Shown in pieces: positions 33,657-41,327 of a stretch of 44,640 bases of DNA. Position 1 is the first letter of the stretch. Every line of letters begins with the position of its first letter. The position numbers and the translations under genes were made by a program. The stretch comes from JAVKBW01 sp964352715. GTDB lineage: Bacteria; Pseudomonadota; Alphaproteobacteria; UBA8366; Aestuariispiraceae. Location: positions 1 through 44,640 of the forward strand of contig CAYGSU010000031.1 in the NCBI GenBank assembly GCA_964352715.1. The letters run 5' to 3'. Under the pieces are notes generated by a model. It saw only the letters and a list, made by a program, of their open reading frames with translations. It made no database searches and was not told where the DNA came from.

Positions 33657-33797
33657 GTTCTCAGGGCGGGGTGCGATTCCCCACCGGCGGTATGCAGCGC
33701 AGGCTGCGAGCCCGCGAGCGCCTTCCCGGCCATCGGAAAGGGTCAGCAGATCAGGTGAGAGGCCTGGGCCGACGGTATAGTCCGGATGGAAGAGAAC
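33657..33797 (+). promoter_or_regulatory. FMN riboswitch (RFN element)
   Basis: Contains AGGGCGGGGTGCGATTCCCC, ACCGGCGGTA, AGCCCGCGAGCG, GGTCAGCAGATCAGGTGAGA and GCCGACGGTATAGTCCGGAT in the canonical order. Helix P1 is GTTCTC (33657-33662) with GAGAAC (33792-33797). An alternative hairpin, GAAGAGAAC (33789-33797) with GTTC and TCTTC (33806-33817), would use the same 3' P1 strand, giving a plausible switch. It controls ribH2, 82 bases downstream. Confidence 0.95.
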
Positions 33798-33879
33798 GTG
33801 CTTCGGTTCGCGTCTTCAGGCGCGCCCGGATGCCCGTAATCGCCTTGGGTGACGTGTCTGTTACGAAAGGATGATTACG

Positions 33880-34314
33880 ATGACACAAACCCGATATGCG
33901 TTCGTTAAAGCAAACTGGCACGCCGACATCGTCGATTGCGCGCTGCAAGGCTTCATTCAGGAAATTCCCGCCGAACAGGTCGATGTGTTCGACGTGCCCG
34001 GCGCGTTCGAACTGCCGCTGGTGGCGCGCGACCTGGCGATGACCGGGCAATATGCGGCGGTGGCCTGTGCGGCGTTCGTGGTCGATGGCGGCATCTACCG
34101 GCATGACTTTGTAGCTCAGGCCGTGGTCGACGGGCTGATGCGGGCCGGGCTGGACAGCGGCGTGCCGGTCTTGTCCGTTTCGCTGACCCCGCACCAGTAT
34201 CAGGAAACCGATCACCACAACGAAATCTACCGCAAGCACTTCGTCACCAAGGGGCGGGAAGCGGCAAAGGCGGCGCTGATGATCGGAAAAACGCGGGCCG
34301 CCCTGGCGGCTTAA
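33880..34314 (+). CDS. ribH2: 6,7-dimethyl-8-ribityllumazine synthase, RibH2 type
   Basis: 144 aa from the ATG at 33880, eight bases after AAGGA; the earlier ATG at 33871 touches that site and is less likely. The sequence FVKANWHADIVDCAL, DVPGAFELPLVA and FVVDGGIYRHDFVAQAV matches the decameric RibH2 lumazine synthases known from Brucella and rhizobia. It condenses the pyrimidinedione with a 4-carbon phosphate in riboflavin synthesis. No other rib gene is adjacent. Confidence 0.93.
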   Translation: MTQTRYAFVKANWHADIVDCALQGFIQEIPAEQVDVFDVPGAFELPLVARDLAMTGQYAAVACAAFVVDGGIYRHDFVAQAVVDGLMRAGLDSGVPVLSVSLTPHQYQETDHHNEIYRKHFVTKGREAAKAALMIGKTRAALAA

Positions 34315-34337
34315 CGCGCATCGGGCCTGTTGAACGG

Positions 34338-34646
34338 TTATTCGCCGTCCCGCAACAGGTCGGGCAGATCGCGCGCGCCGTGAAGGATGCGAAGGATCAG
34401 CGGCGGCGTCGGGTCGGGGTCATATACAATGACGTAAGGAAACCCGCGCAACGAGAAAAACCGGATGGGTTGCGTTGTGATCTCCGGCCTGCCGGGGCCG
34501 ATCAACGGGTGATCGGCAATCAGTATCAATGCGCTGTCCAGAGCGTCCCGAAACCCGTTTGCCGATGTGATGCTGTCTTCGGCGATCCATTCCACGATGC
34601 CAAGAGCGTCTTTCTGGGCAATCGTGGATAAGGTGGCGCGTTTCAT
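34338..34646 (-). CDS. parE: ParE/RelE-family toxin
   Basis: 102 aa. Contains the family spacing IVEWIAEDS, LIADHPLIGPGRPE, FFSLRGFPYVIVYD and ILRILHGARD. ParE toxins block DNA gyrase; RelE relatives cut mRNA. The ATG overlaps the parD stop by four bases, the usual arrangement. Confidence 0.88.
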   Translation of the reverse strand: MKRATLSTIAQKDALGIVEWIAEDSITSANGFRDALDSALILIADHPLIGPGRPEITTQPIRFFSLRGFPYVIVYDPDPTPPLILRILHGARDLPDLLRDGE

Positions 34647-34894
34647 TTTTTAGCTGAACGGAGAATCGCATCCATTTCTTCGATAACCTGTTCACCAGGT
34701 ATAGCGCCGTTTTCCGCGACGTCTTTTCTGACGTCGGCGATCATTCTGTCGAAAGACCGCCGGCGTTCCTCCCGTTCCTGCAACAGGCGCAGACTGGACC
34801 GCACGACCTCGCTGACATTGTTGTAGCGGCCTTCGGCGACGCAGGATTTCGCGAAGGCTTCCAGTTCCGGCGTCAGATGAACGTTTGTCGACAT
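34643..34894 (-). CDS. parD: ParD-family antitoxin
   Basis: 83 aa from the ATG at 34894 (MSTNVHLTPELEAFAKSC), with GAGG six bases upstream. The ribbon-helix-helix segment GRYNNVSEVVRSSLRLL is typical of ParD. It neutralises ParE and represses the operon; a 9-bp inverted repeat across its start codon is the likely operator. Confidence 0.9.
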   Translation of the reverse strand: MSTNVHLTPELEAFAKSCVAEGRYNNVSEVVRSSLRLLQEREERRRSFDRMIADVRKDVAENGAIPGEQVIEEMDAILRSAKK

Positions 34895-34924
34895 GTCAAA
34901 CCTCGATATATCAATGTTTGACAT
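34893..34924 (-). promoter_or_regulatory. ParD operator: 9-bp inverted repeat over the start region
   Basis: ATGTCAAAC (34893-34901) and GTTTGACAT (34916-34924), 14-base spacer. The inner arm covers the parD start codon. On the minus strand a TATATT -10 (34930-34925) abuts the outer arm, so transcription would start inside the repeat. Fits autorepression. Confidence 0.6.
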
Positions 34925-34950
34925 AATATAGGGCGATTTGGGCGCGCTGA

Positions 34951-36990
34951 CTACAAATCCTTGCACAACCGCCGGGATTCGAAGATCGCGGCGTGGATGT
35001 TGCGGCTGTGGACGGCATCACCGACCCGGAACAGTTGATACCCGCCGTCCGGATTGGTGACCATTTCCTGCGGGCGATTGTACTTGATCGCCTGCAGGTC
35101 CATCTGGCCGCCATTCGATGACCGGTCCTTCATCTCGAAATACACCTCGTCGGCCGGGGTTGTCGCGTATTCGGTGACGACCTGATCGTAGCGGCGTTCC
35201 TCGGTTTCGTAGGTGAAGTTGTTGTACAGCGTGGCGACCAGTTTGTTGCCGTCGCGGCGCACGCCCAGCAGGCGATGATCGGTGGTGACCGGTATCCTGT
35301 TCTCATAGAAGGCGCGCAGCATTGGCGGGTTGTTGGTGCTGCCGATTTCCGGCCCGACGATGCGATCCGGCGTCACATACTGAACATCGACACCTTGCCT
35401 GGCGAGAAATTCGGCGCAGGATGGCCCCGGTTCGCGGCCGTTTTCGTCGTAGACCAGCACGGATTCCGCGGGCGATACCTGGCCGTTCAGAATATCCCAG
35501 GTGGAGACGACAAGGTCTTCGCCTTCCTCCAGAAACGATGTGTTGGGCACGCCGCCGGTTGCGATGATGACGATGTCGGGTCTTTCAGCTTCTATTTCCG
35601 CCGCTTCGGCATAGGTACTGAACCGGAAATCGACGCCCTGCCTCTCGCATTCCGCGGTCAGCCAGTCCGTCGTGCCGATCAGGTCGCGCCGGCGCGGCCC
35701 TTTCGACGCGGTGATGACCTGCCCACCGGTGCGCTCCGTCGCCTCGAACAGAACCACGGTGTGGCCGCGCGCCGACAACACCCGCGCGGCTTCCAGCCCG
35801 GCCGGGCCGGCGCCGACAACCACTGCTTTTTTGCCCGGCGTTTCGGACCGGGCTATCAAGTGCGGCATGGTCTGTTCGCGGCCGGTTGCCGGATTGTGCA
35901 GGCACAGGGCGTGACCGACCTGGTAGATCTGGTCGATGCAGTAACCGGCGCCAACACAGGGGCGGATGCGGTCTTCCTCTCCGTTTTGCAGTTTGGCGAC
36001 GATATGCGGGTCGGCCATGTGCGACCGTGTCATCCCCACCATGTCCATCGCGCCGCTTTCGATTGCATGGCGGGCGGTCGCGAAATCGTTGATGCGGGCG
36101 GCGTGAAACACCGGCAGGCCGAAGGTTTCCCTGATCTCGCGCACGATATCGAGATGCGGGGCGGTGGGCGTGCCCATCACCGGGATGGCGCGGCTGATCG
36201 CCTCGTCGCTGTCAACGGCGACGATATTGACGTTGAGGAAATCGATCATGCCGGTATCGATGAACTTGCGGGCGATCTCAAATCCCATCGCGCCGTCGAT
36301 GCCGCCGCGCACCCGTTCATCCATCATCAGCCGCATGCCGACGATGAAACCGTCGCCGACGGCCTTGCGCACCTTTTCCAGCACTTCCATGCCGAAGCGG
36401 ATGCGGTTGTCGAGCGAGCCGCCATAGGCGTCATCGCGGAAATTCGTTCTGGGAGAGAGGAAGGAATCCAGCAGATGGCCGGTCGCCATCACCTCGATCC
36501 CGTCCAGCCCGCCTTCCTTGCAGCGCAAGGCAGCCGTTGCGTAATCACCGGTGATGCGGTTGATGTCTTCCTGTTCCATGACCTTCGGGAACATGCGGTG
36601 CGCCATCTCCCGCACGTTCGAGGCGGAAACGATGGGCAGCCAGTATTCCGCCATCCAGCTTGTGCGGCGACCGAGATGGGTGATCTGGTTCATCACCGCC
36701 GCGCCGTGCCGGTGGTTGGACTCGGCGATCTTGCGGTAATAGTCGACAACCTCGTCACGCGACAGGTCGATGTTACCGAACGCGGCGGGCGAATCGATCG
36801 ACACGGTGGACGATCCGCCGAACATGTTGAGGCCGACACCGCCCTTCGCCTTTTCCTCAAGATACAGCCGGTAGCGCTCGCCCGGCATCCGGTCTTCCGT
36901 ATAGGCCGGCTCATGCGCCGTCGACAGGATGCGGTTCCTGATCGTCAGATGTTTCAGTTGAAAAGGCTGGAGGAGGGGGTCTTTTGTCAT
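34951..36990 (-). CDS. OYE-type FMN/FAD flavoprotein, N-methylproline/betaine demethylase-like
   Basis: 679 aa. Residues 1-340 are an Old Yellow Enzyme barrel (FQLKHLTIRNR, then HLLDSFLSPRTNFRDDAYGG). An iron-sulphur region and an FAD/NAD(P) domain (VVGAGPAGLEAARVL, about 391) follow, as in trimethylamine/dimethylamine dehydrogenase and N-methylproline demethylase. The Fe-S motif reads C345-x5-C351-x11-C363: the second ligand of the usual C-x2-C-x3-C-x11-C is Ala348 and one residue is missing. Closing the false gap at 36992 leaves this start intact; a second ATG two codons upstream is then possible. The role is oxidative N-demethylation, substrate unknown. Confidence 0.88.
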   Translation of the reverse strand: MTKDPLLQPFQLKHLTIRNRILSTAHEPAYTEDRMPGERYRLYLEEKAKGGVGLNMFGGSSTVSIDSPAAFGNIDLSRDEVVDYYRKIAESNHRHGAAVMNQITHLGRRTSWMAEYWLPIVSASNVREMAHRMFPKVMEQEDINRITGDYATAALRCKEGGLDGIEVMATGHLLDSFLSPRTNFRDDAYGGSLDNRIRFGMEVLEKVRKAVGDGFIVGMRLMMDERVRGGIDGAMGFEIARKFIDTGMIDFLNVNIVAVDSDEAISRAIPVMGTPTAPHLDIVREIRETFGLPVFHAARINDFATARHAIESGAMDMVGMTRSHMADPHIVAKLQNGEEDRIRPCVGAGYCIDQIYQVGHALCLHNPATGREQTMPHLIARSETPGKKAVVVGAGPAGLEAARVLSARGHTVVLFEATERTGGQVITASKGPRRRDLIGTTDWLTAECERQGVDFRFSTYAEAAEIEAERPDIVIIATGGVPNTSFLEEGEDLVVSTWDILNGQVSPAESVLVYDENGREPGPSCAEFLARQGVDVQYVTPDRIVGPEIGSTNNPPMLRAFYENRIPVTTDHRLLGVRRDGNKLVATLYNNFTYETEERRYDQVVTEYATTPADEVYFEMKDRSSNGGQMDLQAIKYNRPQEMVTNPDGGYQLFRVGDAVHSRNIHAAIFESRRLCKDL

Positions 36991-36991
36991 G

Positions 36992-37091
36992 NNNNNNNNN
37001 NNNNNNNNNNNNNNNNNNNNNNNNNNNNNNNNNNNNNNNNNNNNNNNNNNNNNNNNNNNNNNNNNNNNNNNNNNNNNNNNNNNNNNNNNNN
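36992..37091. other. 100-N scaffold gap with identical 55-base flanks (probably false gap)
   Basis: Bases 36937-36991 are identical to 37092-37146. Collapsing it places the palindromic repeat at 37160-37276 directly upstream of the demethylase start. Confidence 0.92.
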
Positions 37092-37159
37092 CCTGATCGT
37101 CAGATGTTTCAGTTGAAAAGGCTGGAGGAGGGGGTCTTTTGTCATGTGCATTGCTCTAC

Positions 37160-37276
37160 ACCCTCACCCTCCGCCTGCTGACGCAGGCTCTTCTCTCTCC
37201 CGCAAGCGGGCGAGGGATGTAGGAGAGAACCGCCAATCCCCTTCTCCCGCTGGCGGGAGAAGGTCGGGATGAGGGT
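37160..37276. repeat. REP/RPE-like palindromic intergenic element
   Basis: Outer arms ACCCTCA (37160-37166) and TGAGGGT (37270-37276) enclose three hairpins. They are GCCTGC-TGAC-GCAGGC (37173-37188), CTCTCCCGC-AA-GCGGGCGAGG, and the perfect TTCTCCCGC-TG-GCGGGAGAA (37242-37261). The composition (CCCTCACCC, CTCCCGC) is that of dispersed palindromes common between genes in alphaproteobacteria. It splits the catabolic block and may stop or stabilise transcripts. Confidence 0.75.
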
Positions 37277-37325
37277 GGATACGTGGTTTGAGGTTCTATG
37301 TACCATTACTTTTTAACACGGAAAT

Positions 37326-38879
37326 TTAACTCACCGGGAAAGCGCCGCCTTCCGAGATACGGCGATCGACGAAGCTCTGCAATTCCTGTTTCAGGCCCTT
37401 GTCTATCGGCGGCGGCGTGAACTCGTTGAGGGTGCGTTGCCAGATTTTCGTCGCCCGGTCGCTGGCCGTCAGACTGCCGCGATCCGTCCAGGTACCGAAA
37501 TTGTTCCAGTCGGCGACCAGTGGCTCATAGAAGGCCGTTGTGAAATTGTCCATGGTCTGACCGGCAGCGAAGAAATGCCCGCCGGGCGCCACTTCCTTGA
37601 TGGTTTCAAAGCCGATGGCGATATCGTCGGCCGGTACCGGCACGCACAGTTCCGCCAGCATCTGCATCACTTCCAGGTCGGTGATCAGTTTTTCCAGCGA
37701 CACGGTCAGCCCGCCTTCCAGCCAGCCCGCCCCGTGCACCATCACCGTGCAGCCGGCCATCATCGCGCCCCAGGCTGCCATGGTGTTTTCGTTCGCCGCC
37801 TGGGCATCGTTGATATTGGCGGCGCTGCCGGCGGAATTGCGCCAGGGCAGGCCCAGCAGCCGCGCCATCTGGCCGGAGGCGAGGCTGGCCTTCACCTGTT
37901 CCGGCGTGCCGAAGGCCGGCGCGCCGGATTTCATGTCGACATTGGAAATGAACGAGCCGTAACAGACCGGCGCGCCTTTTTTCGCAAGCTGGGTCAGGGC
38001 GATGCCGGCCATGCATTCAGCATGGCTGAGGGTCAGCGCCCCGGCGATGGTGATCGGCGCCATTGCACCGGCAAGGCAGAATGGCGTGACGATGGAAACC
38101 TGCCCGGCCCGGGCGAAATCGAGCAGCCCCTGCGCCATCGGAATATCGATCTGACGCGGCGAATTGGTGTTGATGATGGTGAAGGAGCGCGACGCCTCGG
38201 CGAATTCATCCACGCTCAGGCCGCGCGCCATGCGGATCATTTCGAACACGTCGTTCGTCTGACCGGACGACCGGGCGAACACGAACGGGATCTTGTCCGA
38301 CAGGCTGAGCTGCAGGTTGGTGACCTTGAGGTGCCGGATGTTGATCGGCACATCCTGCGGTTCGATGGCCGGGTTCTGCATATGCAGCACATCGTAGCTC
38401 TGCGTCAGTTTCACAATTTCCGTGTAATCAGACAGAGAGCCGGGGCGTCGGCCACGAACAAGGTCGGTCAGGTGCGGTGCGCCGCCGCCGGTCTGGATCG
38501 CCAGCGTGCCGAGTTCGAACAGCAGGTCCCGGTGCGGCGCGCCGGCAATCATCGGGATGGATTTCGGCGCGCTTGCAATCGCGTCCTCGATGATTTCTCG
38601 GCCGATGCGCACCATCTGGGTGTCGCGATCGACAATCGCGCCGGCCTTTTCGAACAGGTCGAAGGCTTCCGGCAGCAGGATTTTCAGGCCCAGTTCCTGC
38701 AGCACCCGCAACGAGGTTTCATGGATCGCCTGCACCCGGTCTTCCGAAAACACCGTCAGCGGCGGAAACGGGTTCCGCAACTGCCGGTAATTCGTTGGCC
38801 GCACGCTGGGGCGCGGGGCGTCAGCGTGTTTCTGGCGGCGAGACCGCCGGCCTGCGCGTGTATCTGCCACCTCAACCAT
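37326..38879 (-). CDS. MttB-family (trimethylamine methyltransferase-like) corrinoid methyltransferase, non-pyrrolysine
   Basis: 517 aa. A basic N-terminus is followed by the MttB TIM barrel, with RNPFPPLTVFSEDRVQAIHE, SGAPAFGTPE and VHGAGWLEGGLTVSLEK. Members move a methyl group from a methylated amine or betaine to a corrinoid protein. The frame has no internal UAG, so this is the pyrrolysine-free branch (MtgB/MtpB-like), which in studied cases uses glycine betaine, proline betaine or similar. No corrinoid-protein gene is visible in the window. It lies nine bases after the DMGDH-like gene. Confidence 0.9.
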   Translation of the reverse strand: MVEVADTRAGRRSRRQKHADAPRPSVRPTNYRQLRNPFPPLTVFSEDRVQAIHETSLRVLQELGLKILLPEAFDLFEKAGAIVDRDTQMVRIGREIIEDAIASAPKSIPMIAGAPHRDLLFELGTLAIQTGGGAPHLTDLVRGRRPGSLSDYTEIVKLTQSYDVLHMQNPAIEPQDVPINIRHLKVTNLQLSLSDKIPFVFARSSGQTNDVFEMIRMARGLSVDEFAEASRSFTIINTNSPRQIDIPMAQGLLDFARAGQVSIVTPFCLAGAMAPITIAGALTLSHAECMAGIALTQLAKKGAPVCYGSFISNVDMKSGAPAFGTPEQVKASLASGQMARLLGLPWRNSAGSAANINDAQAANENTMAAWGAMMAGCTVMVHGAGWLEGGLTVSLEKLITDLEVMQMLAELCVPVPADDIAIGFETIKEVAPGGHFFAAGQTMDNFTTAFYEPLVADWNNFGTWTDRGSLTASDRATKIWQRTLNEFTPPPIDKGLKQELQSFVDRRISEGGAFPVS

Positions 38880-38888
38880 GATGTTTTC

Positions 38889-41303
38889 CTATGCTCTCAT
38901 TGCCTTGCCGTCGGGATCGTACGGCGATGACGCGATTACCCGTGCGCCGCGCTCGACGCCGACGATATGAACCGTCAGCTCCGTGCCCGGTTCCATATGA
39001 GCGGGGTCGACCAGGGCCATCGCGAGGCTCTTGCTGACTGTATGCCCATAACCACCTGATGTAACGAAGCCAATGCGGTTGCCGTCGGCCCAGATCGGTT
39101 CGTAGCCGGAGGCATCGGCATTGTCGGCATCGATTTCCAGCGTCACCAGCCGTTTCGGTGCGGAATTCTGTTCCTTTTCCTTCAGCGCGGCGTCACGGCC
39201 AATGAAATCGCCCTTGCTGAAGGCGACCCAGCGATCCATGCCGGTCATGCCCGGTGTGCGGTCCTGCATGAATTCCGCGTTCCAGATGCCGAAGCTTTTT
39301 TCCAGACGAAGGGAATTCATGGCGTAGAAGCCGTATTCCTTCATGCCGTGCGCTGCGCCGGCTTCAAGCAGCAGGTCGCGCAGGGCGATATGTTCCAGCG
39401 CGTTGCAGTTGATCTCGTAGCCCAGCTCGCCGGCGACGGACATGCGCGCGACTTTCGCCCGGATCAGGCCGACATCGACAGTCTGGCAGCCGAAGATCGG
39501 GAAGGCGTCGTTGCTGACATCCTGATGCGTCAGGCTTTCCAGAACCTTGCGTGAATTCGGTCCGGCCAGCGAGAATCCGCAGGTTGCGTCGGAAATGTCG
39601 GTGATGCGGACATGGCCTTCGCGTCTGTCGTTAAACCAGCGCATGTGCCACTGGCGCAGATAGTAGGATCCCATGATCCACCATGTGCCGTCACCCCAGT
39701 TGAACACGGTCAGATCGCCCTTCAGTTTGCCTTCCGGCGACAACATCGGGGCCAGCTTGGCGCGGCCCGGTTTCGGCAGCTTGCAGGCCATGATCTTGTC
39801 CAGCCAGGCTTCCGCGTCCGGCCCGGTGATTTCGTAGCGGGAGAACCCGGTGATATCGAGCAGCCCGACCTTCTCGCGCACCGCCTTGCACTCCGCCGCC
39901 ACCAGATCGAAGGCGTTGGAGCGGTTGAGGGTCGGGTTTTCCGCATAGCCCGGCGGTCCGAAAACAAGCGGCACTTCCAGCCCCCATGTATTGCCCCACT
40001 GGCATCCCGCATCGGTCATGCCCTGATAGGCGGGCGATTTTTTCAGCGGCCGACCGGCAGGCAATTGCTCGTTCGGATACGTCATCACAAAACGGCGGGA
40101 ATAGAACTGGCCAGTGGTCTGACGGATGTACTCGCGGTTCGAGGCGAAATTGCCGTAGCGCGCGATATCCATCGACCAGGCATCGGCTTCTGTATCGCCG
40201 TGGATCATCCATTCGGCCAGCGTCTTGCCGACGCCGCCGCCTTGCAGGAACCCGGCCATGACGCCACAGGCAAGCCAGTGGTTGCGCACGCCCATGGTCG
40301 GGCCGACCAGCGGGTTGCCGTCGGGCGAGAAGGTGAAAGCGCCGTTGACCCAGCGCTTGATGCCGACTTCCTGCAGACAGGGATACCGGTTGAAGCCCAT
40401 TTCCAGTTCTTTTTCGATCCGGTCGAAGTTTTCCTGGATCAGTTCGAACCCGTAATCCCACGGCGCGCCATCCATGTTCCAGTGCTGGAATTTTGTTTCG
40501 TAGATGCCGAGCAGGACGCCTTTCTGGTCCTGCCGCAGATAGGTGAAGCCTTCCAGATCGACCGTCATCGGCACTTCAAAATCAAGCGCAGCGACCTCCG
40601 GAATGTCATCGGACACCAGGTAGTGGTGTTCCAGCGGCGACAGCGGCAGGTCCAGACCGACCATGCGGCCGACCTGCTTCGCCCACAGGCCGGCGGCGTT
40701 GACGATATGTTCGGCATGGATGGTGCCTTTTTCCGTCACCACGTCCCAGGTGCCGTCGGGGCGCTGGTTGAGTTCCTCAACCTTGTTGTTTTCGTAAACC
40801 TCCGCGCCATGCACCTTGGCCGCCTTGGCATAGGCATGCACCGTGCCGGTGGTGTCGAGATAGCCTTCGCGGTCGGCCCACAACCCGCCGATGACGCCGG
40901 TTGTATCCATGATCGGGCATTTTTCCTTCACTTCCTGCGGCGTCATCAGCCAGCAATCCTCGATGCCGATGGTCTGGAAAATCCGGTAGGCGGATTTAAG
41001 CCATTCCCAGCGGTTCGGGTCGCAAGCAATGGTGATGCCGCCGGTCATGTGGATGCCGGCATCCTGGCCGGAGACCTGTTGAATTTCATCGAAAAGATCG
41101 ATCGTGTAGGCCTGCAATGCAGCCATGTTCGGGTCGGCGTTCAGGGCGTGAAATCCACCGGCGGCGTGCCAGGACGACCCGGCGGTCAGCACCGAGCGTT
41201 CGATCAGCGCGACATCGGTCCAGCCGAATTTCGCCAGATGATACAGAACCGAGGCCCCGACAACGCCGCCGCCAATCACCACCACACGATACGAATCTTT
41301 CAT
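38889..41303 (-). CDS. Dimethylglycine/sarcosine dehydrogenase-like FAD protein with GcvT domain
   Basis: 804 aa. The N-terminal Rossmann motif VVVIGGGVVGASVLYHLAK binds FAD. His46 in AGSSWHAAGGF is at the position that bonds covalently to FAD in dimethylglycine dehydrogenase. The C-terminal about 370 residues are GcvT-like folate-binding domains (ITGFSRYEITGPDAEAWLDK, FSLAGPNSRKVLE, AGELGYEIN). It oxidatively removes an N-methyl group and passes the one-carbon unit to tetrahydrofolate. Its neighbours supply methylated amines, so it fits dimethylglycine, sarcosine or a similar compound. Confidence 0.92.
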   Translation of the reverse strand: MKDSYRVVVIGGGVVGASVLYHLAKFGWTDVALIERSVLTAGSSWHAAGGFHALNADPNMAALQAYTIDLFDEIQQVSGQDAGIHMTGGITIACDPNRWEWLKSAYRIFQTIGIEDCWLMTPQEVKEKCPIMDTTGVIGGLWADREGYLDTTGTVHAYAKAAKVHGAEVYENNKVEELNQRPDGTWDVVTEKGTIHAEHIVNAAGLWAKQVGRMVGLDLPLSPLEHHYLVSDDIPEVAALDFEVPMTVDLEGFTYLRQDQKGVLLGIYETKFQHWNMDGAPWDYGFELIQENFDRIEKELEMGFNRYPCLQEVGIKRWVNGAFTFSPDGNPLVGPTMGVRNHWLACGVMAGFLQGGGVGKTLAEWMIHGDTEADAWSMDIARYGNFASNREYIRQTTGQFYSRRFVMTYPNEQLPAGRPLKKSPAYQGMTDAGCQWGNTWGLEVPLVFGPPGYAENPTLNRSNAFDLVAAECKAVREKVGLLDITGFSRYEITGPDAEAWLDKIMACKLPKPGRAKLAPMLSPEGKLKGDLTVFNWGDGTWWIMGSYYLRQWHMRWFNDRREGHVRITDISDATCGFSLAGPNSRKVLESLTHQDVSNDAFPIFGCQTVDVGLIRAKVARMSVAGELGYEINCNALEHIALRDLLLEAGAAHGMKEYGFYAMNSLRLEKSFGIWNAEFMQDRTPGMTGMDRWVAFSKGDFIGRDAALKEKEQNSAPKRLVTLEIDADNADASGYEPIWADGNRIGFVTSGGYGHTVSKSLAMALVDPAHMEPGTELTVHIVGVERGARVIASSPYDPDGKAMRA

Positions 41304-41327
41304 GTCCTACCTCCCGGGTCTTTCGAA

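Noticed and set aside
35275..37116. Long plus-strand frame opposite the OYE-type demethylase, partly through Ns
   Set aside because: It is the mirror frame of a clear flavoprotein gene, has arginine/aspartate-rich noise composition and crosses a gap.
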